A stretch of 34,547 bases of DNA from assembly GCF_002321025.1 (NCBI RefSeq), contig NZ_DCLL01000057.1, positions 6,843 to 41,389 of the forward strand, read 5' to 3'. Shown here in pieces: positions 32,794 through 34,547 of this stretch. A program made the translations under genes and the position numbers. Source of the stretch: Acinetobacter lwoffii (GTDB lineage Bacteria; Pseudomonadota; Gammaproteobacteria; Pseudomonadales; Moraxellaceae). Under the pieces are notes generated by a model. The model ran no database searches, had not been told where the DNA came from, and saw only the letters and a list, made by a program, of their open reading frames with translations. How positions within the stretch are numbered: the first letter of the stretch is position 1; the number at the start of each line of letters is the position of its first letter.

Positions 32794-33912
32794 TCAATCA
32801 AACAAACGATCAAAGAATGATTTTTTCTTTGGTGATGATTTACTGTCTTCACCATCCATAGTTTCTTGCAGCTCTTTCAACAGTTCACGTTGACGTGCAC
32901 TTAAATTAACTGGTGTTTCCACTACAATACGGCACAGCAAATCACCTTGCATGCTGGTACGTACCGGTTTAACACCTTTGCCACGTAAGCGGAACAGTTT
33001 ACCCGTTTGCGTCCCTTCAGGAATTTTCAGGCTTACTCGACCGTCTAGAGTCGGAATCTGAACCTCCTTACCTAACGCTGCATCGGCGATTGAAACCGGC
33101 ACATCCATATACAGGTCAGCACCATCACGCTGGAAGATTTCGTGCTCACGCACCACCACTTCGACGTACAAATCACCTGACTGACCATCACGAATCGCTT
33201 CACCTTTACCGGTCAAGCGTACGCGGTCGCCATTATCCACACCCGCAGGAATAGTAACTTCCAGCGTTTGCTGACGATCCGACACACCCGAACCATGACA
33301 TTTATTACATGGGTTCTTGATGATCTTGCCCTGACCGCGACAGGTACTACAAGTTTGCTGCACCGAGAAGAAACCTTGCTGCATACGCACTTGACCGGCA
33401 CCATGGCAGGTACGGCAGGTTTCTACATCATTTGGATTTTTTGAGCCTTTACCATCACAGGCATCACATGGTGCCGGTGCAGTAAAGGTAATGGTTTTCT
33501 TGACGCCTTTGACCGCTTCTTCCAGGGTCAATTCCATCACATAGCGTAAGTCCGAACCACGGCGCGCACGTTGCTGGCCACGACCACCGCCGCCACCGAA
33601 GGCACCACCGAAAATATCACCGAACTGGCTGAAAATGTCTTCTGCGCTGAAACCACCACCGAAGCCGCCACCGCCGCCCATACCCCCTTCAAAGGCCTGA
33701 TGGCCCATACGGTCGTACATGCTGCGCTTTTCACCATCAGACAGCACTTCATAGGCTTCTGCTGCTTCTTTAAATTTATCTTCAGCTTCAGCATTGTCCG
33801 GGTTACGGTCTGGATGATATTTCATCGCCAACTTACGGTAGGCTTTTTTGATTTCATCATCACTAGCGGTTTTAGCGACGCCCAAAACCTCATAATAATC
33901 ACGTTTAGCCAT
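32794..33912 (-). CDS. dnaJ: Chaperone protein DnaJ
   Basis: 372 residues, full length. The J domain at 1-70 has the HPD triad (MKYHPDRNPDN). A Gly/Phe-rich linker follows (about 75-115, with a GGGGGFGGGF run). The zinc-finger region has four C-x2-C-x-G-x-G repeats (CDACDGKGS, CRTCHGAGQ, CSTCRGQGK, CNKCHGSGV; about 147-210), then the C-terminal peptide-binding domains (TIPAGVDNGDRVRLTGKGEA). It is the DnaK co-chaperone, cytoplasmic. GAGGAG stands twelve bases before the ATG. In other genomes dnaJ often follows dnaK; dnaK is not seen in this window. Confidence 0.97.
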   Translation of the reverse strand: MAKRDYYEVLGVAKTASDDEIKKAYRKLAMKYHPDRNPDNAEAEDKFKEAAEAYEVLSDGEKRSMYDRMGHQAFEGGMGGGGGFGGGFSAEDIFSQFGDIFGGAFGGGGGRGQQRARRGSDLRYVMELTLEEAVKGVKKTITFTAPAPCDACDGKGSKNPNDVETCRTCHGAGQVRMQQGFFSVQQTCSTCRGQGKIIKNPCNKCHGSGVSDRQQTLEVTIPAGVDNGDRVRLTGKGEAIRDGQSGDLYVEVVVREHEIFQRDGADLYMDVPVSIADAALGKEVQIPTLDGRVSLKIPEGTQTGKLFRLRGKGVKPVRTSMQGDLLCRIVVETPVNLSARQRELLKELQETMDGEDSKSSPKKKSFFDRLFD

Positions 33913-34016
33913 GTCTGGCGATGCTCCTCACGGAATTTTGTTTAATATTCAACTGAGGTCTGAAATTGGGGTCAAACCTGATTTTACAAGGGGAAATATG
34001 AAAAAAATTATATGCT

Positions 34017-34394
34017 TTAGAACACAGCTTTATTTTGAGAGAATTTATGCAGGCCTTTAAACCAGGCATTGAGCAGGAAAATAAAGGCAATAAAGCTGAA
34101 AATCACCCCGGTCACGACACAGGCTTTGACCCATAACTGGCTGTCCCAGGCAAAGAAAAACAGCGGAATAAACCACAGCGCAGCAAAGAGCGCCAAAATG
34201 GTATAAATCACGATATTTCGCATGATCCACAACGCCTGTGCCTGTAACCAGACCTCGGCATAATCAACCTGGGTAACTTTACGTGCGAACCAGTAGGCCA
34301 ATAGTCCACTAAACAGGGTAAATAAGGCCAAAAACATGAAGACATAAGCCATCGCTACGGAACGTCGCATCTTGGTTAATGTATCTTGAGTCAT
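34017..34394 (-). CDS. Small membrane protein of unknown function
   Basis: 125 residues with three hydrophobic segments: about 13-34 (AYVFMFLALFTLFSGLLAYW), about 58-80 (IVIYTILALFAALWFIPLFF) and about 86-110 (KACVVTGVIFSFIAFIFLLN). I do not recognise the family. The start at ATG 34394 follows GAGG by eleven bases; the frame extends sixteen codons further, but those residues are hydrophilic and unlike a membrane-protein start. It lies about 100 bases upstream of dnaJ on the same strand. Confidence 0.68.
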   Translation of the reverse strand: MTQDTLTKMRRSVAMAYVFMFLALFTLFSGLLAYWFARKVTQVDYAEVWLQAQALWIMRNIVIYTILALFAALWFIPLFFFAWDSQLWVKACVVTGVIFSFIAFIFLLNAWFKGLHKFSQNKAVF

Positions 34395-34516
34395 GTTTGG
34401 TTCAACCTCGTTACCGTATTGGCAGCTCGGCCAATGCAGCAATTACTTATTTTTTTAAATTATAAAAATCTCAGGTGCTACTATATTGAAAATTTCCAAA
34501 TTTCGCACCTGAAATT

Positions 34517-34547
34517 ATGACAATTTTCTCTGTACACGACAAATTTC
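34517..34547 (+). CDS. Start of an unidentified gene (cut by window edge)
   Basis: ATG 34517 opens a frame of ten codons (MTIFSVHDKF) that runs off the window. It is divergent from the membrane protein gene, with an AT-rich gap between (34395-34516) that could hold two promoters. The ribosome site is weak. Too little sequence to name it. Confidence 0.35.
   Translation, partial: MTIFSVHDKF

Noticed and set aside
1..34547. CRISPR arrays, tRNA or rRNA genes, prophage genes
   Set aside because: I found no regular spaced repeats, no tRNA- or rRNA-like stretches and no phage structural or integrase genes on either strand.

Overview
The window is chromosomal DNA from an Acinetobacter-type gammaproteobacterium. 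It is dominated by a Wzx/Wzy-type capsule (K) locus of about 22 kb. The assignment rests on the divergent wza-wzb-wzc export genes next to fkpA (mip), the gna/gne plus itr-acetyltransferase-aminotransferase-gdr gene order, moderate G+C, and the housekeeping genes on the right. A. baumannii is described with mviN beside fkpA; here a dienelactone hydrolase, a HIT protein and mutY follow instead, which suggests another Acinetobacter species. No database search was possible.

Layout. (1) 1-450: one end of an IS30-family insertion sequence, cut by the window edge. (2) 454-3650: a very AT-rich block with a second Wzx-like flippase, a GT4 and a GT2 glycosyltransferase. (3) 3666-4832: ugd, separated from the next operon by a 100-bp MITE-like element. 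(4) 5119-18221, minus strand: gdr, aminotransferase and acetyltransferase (UDP-di-N-acetylbacillosamine/QuiNAc4NAc pathway), the initiating sugar-phosphate transferase, a SAT-like acetyltransferase, three GT4 transferases, two left-handed beta-helix acyltransferases, the first wzx, and gne and gna (UDP-GalNAcA pathway). (5) 18222-18597: the divergent control region. (6) 18598-22361, plus strand: wza, wzb, wzc. (7) 22538-23980: two tandem FKBP-type isomerase genes. (8) 24144-29180: dienelactone hydrolase, HIT protein, mutY, an M23 lipoprotein, a small hypothetical, tag and a zinc alcohol dehydrogenase. (9) 29590-34394, minus strand: a START-like secreted protein, dapB, an orphan AT-rich glycosyltransferase, dnaJ and a small membrane protein. 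A gene start is cut off at the right edge.

How the genes work together. Gdr, the aminotransferase and the acetyltransferase would make UDP-diNAcBac/QuiNAc4NAc, and the Itr enzyme would load it onto undecaprenyl phosphate. Gne and Gna supply UDP-GalNAcA, and Ugd supplies UDP-GlcA. The glycosyltransferases extend the unit, acyltransferases decorate it, Wzx flips it, and Wza/Wzb/Wzc control length and export. No Wzy polymerase is visible although two flippases are present.

The least expected signals are three. A segment of about 350 bp appears to have split a bidirectional terminator between adh and the START gene, leaving a 12-bp duplication. An AT-rich glycosyltransferase gene lies between dapB and dnaJ, bracketed by imperfect inverted repeats. 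A foreign-looking wzx-GT module lies between ugd and an IS30 element.
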